Part shown: piece after piece, positions 15,686 through 16,193 of the stretch
Layout of the letters: each line of letters opens with the position of its first letter
Position numbering within the stretch: position 1 is the stretch's first letter
DNA from: an uncultured Ruminococcus sp.
GTDB lineage: Bacteria; Bacillota; Clostridia; Oscillospirales; Acutalibacteraceae
Direction of reading: 5' to 3'
NCBI GenBank assembly: GCA_902773265.1
Contig: CACYDZ010000296.1
Location: forward strand, 1-16,193
Length of the DNA: 16,193 nucleotides
Program-made: the position numbers and the translations under genes
Notes under the pieces: generated by a model
What the model was told of the DNA's origin: nothing
The model's database searches: none
The model's input: the letters and a program-made list of their open reading frames with translations, nothing else

Positions 15686-15689
15686 ATAA

Positions 15690-15974
15690 ATGTTAGCAAT
15701 CAATATACAGCTTTTGGCTCATAAAAAAGGTATGGGTTCCACAAAGAACGGTCGTGATTCCGAGTCAAAGAGATTAGGGGCAAAGCGTGCAGACGGTCAG
15801 TTTGTCAAAGCCGGTAACATTCTTTACAAACAGCGTGGCACACATATTCATCCTGGTGAAAATGTTGGTCTGGGTTCAGACGATACGCTTTTTGCCAAAA
15901 TTGATGGTGTTGTCCGTTATGAGCGTTTCGGTCGTGACAGAAAGCGTGTAAGCGTTTATACCGTAGAACAGTAA
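15690..15974 (+). CDS. rpmA: 50S ribosomal protein L27 (bL27) with cleavable N-terminus
   Basis: The 94-residue protein carries the N-terminal extension [10 protein letters not shown] followed by [20 protein letters not shown] and the rest of a normal L27. In Firmicutes the extension (consensus MLKLNLQFFA) is removed by Prp after the alanine, exposing the tail that reaches the peptidyl-transferase centre. Here the cut would fall after Ala10. The two residues before the alanine are Leu-Leu instead of the common Phe-Phe. GGAGGTG (15676-15682) gives a 7-base spacing to ATG 15690, which lies 4 bases after the prp stop. It is the last gene of the operon. Confidence 0.97.
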   Translation: MLAINIQLLAHKKGMGSTKNGRDSESKRLGAKRADGQFVKAGNILYKQRGTHIHPGENVGLGSDDTLFAKIDGVVRYERFGRDRKRVSVYTVEQ

Positions 15975-15994
15975 TCATTTGTTTTGTGACTTTG

Positions 15995-16035
15995 GGACGG
16001 ATGGAATTTTGATATTCATTCGTCCTTTTCTTTTT
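15995..16035 (+). terminator. Rho-independent terminator of the rplU-prp-rpmA operon
   Basis: GGACGGATG (15995-16003) pairs with CATTCGTCC (16017-16025), with one G-U pair and two more possible pairs inside, and is followed by TTTTCTTTTT (16026-16035). It lies about 20 bases after the rpmA stop. Confidence 0.92.
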
Positions 16036-16074
16036 CGGATTTCTGTCGGGGATTTTATTCCTGAACTCCTCAGA

Positions 16075-16098
16075 CAAAATTTGCGTACGCAAATTTTG
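16075..16098. repeat. 24-bp perfect palindrome
   Basis: The half-site CAAAATTTGCGT is followed directly by its exact reverse complement, so all 24 bases are symmetric with no spacer; the core is GCGTACGC. It sits 37 bases after the operon's terminator tract and 16 bases before stem-loop element copy C. With no loop it would not make a stable RNA hairpin of the usual kind; a dimeric protein site, an element end, or part of the neighbouring repeat are all possible. Confidence 0.85.
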
Positions 16099-16113
16099 GA
16101 TTTTCATGGGGAG

Positions 16114-16193
16114 TTTAAGGGCTTTGCCCTTAAAAATCCCACAAGGGGACTTTGTCCCCTTGACCCCTACCACTTTTGAAAAAGTGGACAAAA
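16114..16193 (+). repeat. Stem-loop dispersed element, copy C (runs off the right edge)
   Basis: Three stems are seen in the same order and orientation as copy A: TTTAAGGGC/GCCCTTAAA (16114-16122 with 16126-16134), CAAGGGGAC/GTCCCCTTG (16142-16150 with 16154-16162) and CCACTTT/AAAGTGG (16170-16176 with 16181-16187, TGAA loop). The linkers AATCCCA and GACCCC between stems are also shared with copy A. The GGACAAAA tail is cut by the window edge. Confidence 0.78.

Overview
The window looks like chromosomal DNA of a low-GC Gram-positive gut anaerobe of the class Clostridia, probably a Ruminococcus-like member of the Oscillospiraceae. This is an inference from four things: the rplU-prp-rpmA ribosomal operon with an N-terminally extended L27 (a Firmicutes trait), a type I dockerin on a secreted protein (cellulosome or amylosome-type assembly), a giant BspA-type leucine-rich-repeat secreted protein, and AGGAGG-type ribosome binding sites. 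Species cannot be fixed by eye. All six intact genes are on the + strand.

Layout. Positions 1-201 hold two copies, in opposite orientation, of a small dispersed element built from stem-loops. A third copy in direct orientation starts near 16114 and runs off the right edge. Positions 222-3005 encode a YfhO-family polytopic membrane protein (GT-C fold type), closed by a strong intrinsic terminator. Positions 3058-3793 are an AT-rich gap holding the C-terminal remnant of an IS982-family transposase (minus strand), one copy of a short dispersed repeat, and a promoter for the next gene. Positions 3794-9754 and 9833-14509 encode two very large secreted proteins in tandem. The first has about 32 BspA-type leucine-rich repeats, an Ig-like module and nine Tyr-rich beta-sandwich repeats. 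The second is a multidomain protein with a hydrophobic helical segment, a Pro/Thr linker, one copy of the same Tyr-rich module, a CARDB-like domain and a C-terminal dockerin. Positions 14510-15052 are a second gap, with a bistable hairpin, divergent promoter-like sequences, the second (inverted) copy of the short repeat, and the promoter and leader of the ribosomal operon. Positions 15053-15974 are rplU, prp and rpmA, followed by an intrinsic terminator, a 24-bp perfect palindrome and the third stem-loop element.

How the parts may work together. The two giant proteins share a module type, sit 78 bp apart and look co-transcribed, so they may form one cell-surface or cellulosome-associated adhesion system: the dockerin protein would dock onto a cohesin encoded elsewhere, and the LRR protein would act as a secreted binding surface. 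This is inference; no enzyme domain is recognisable in either. The ribosomal operon is a self-contained unit in which Prp removes the N-terminal extension of L27. YfhO relatives take part in glycosylation of cell-envelope polymers, but its partner genes are not in the window.

The best candidates for something undescribed are the LRR/dockerin pair with its embedded hydrophobic helical segment, the modular stem-loop element whose stems vary in a compensated way between copies, and the short dispersed repeat found in both large gaps.
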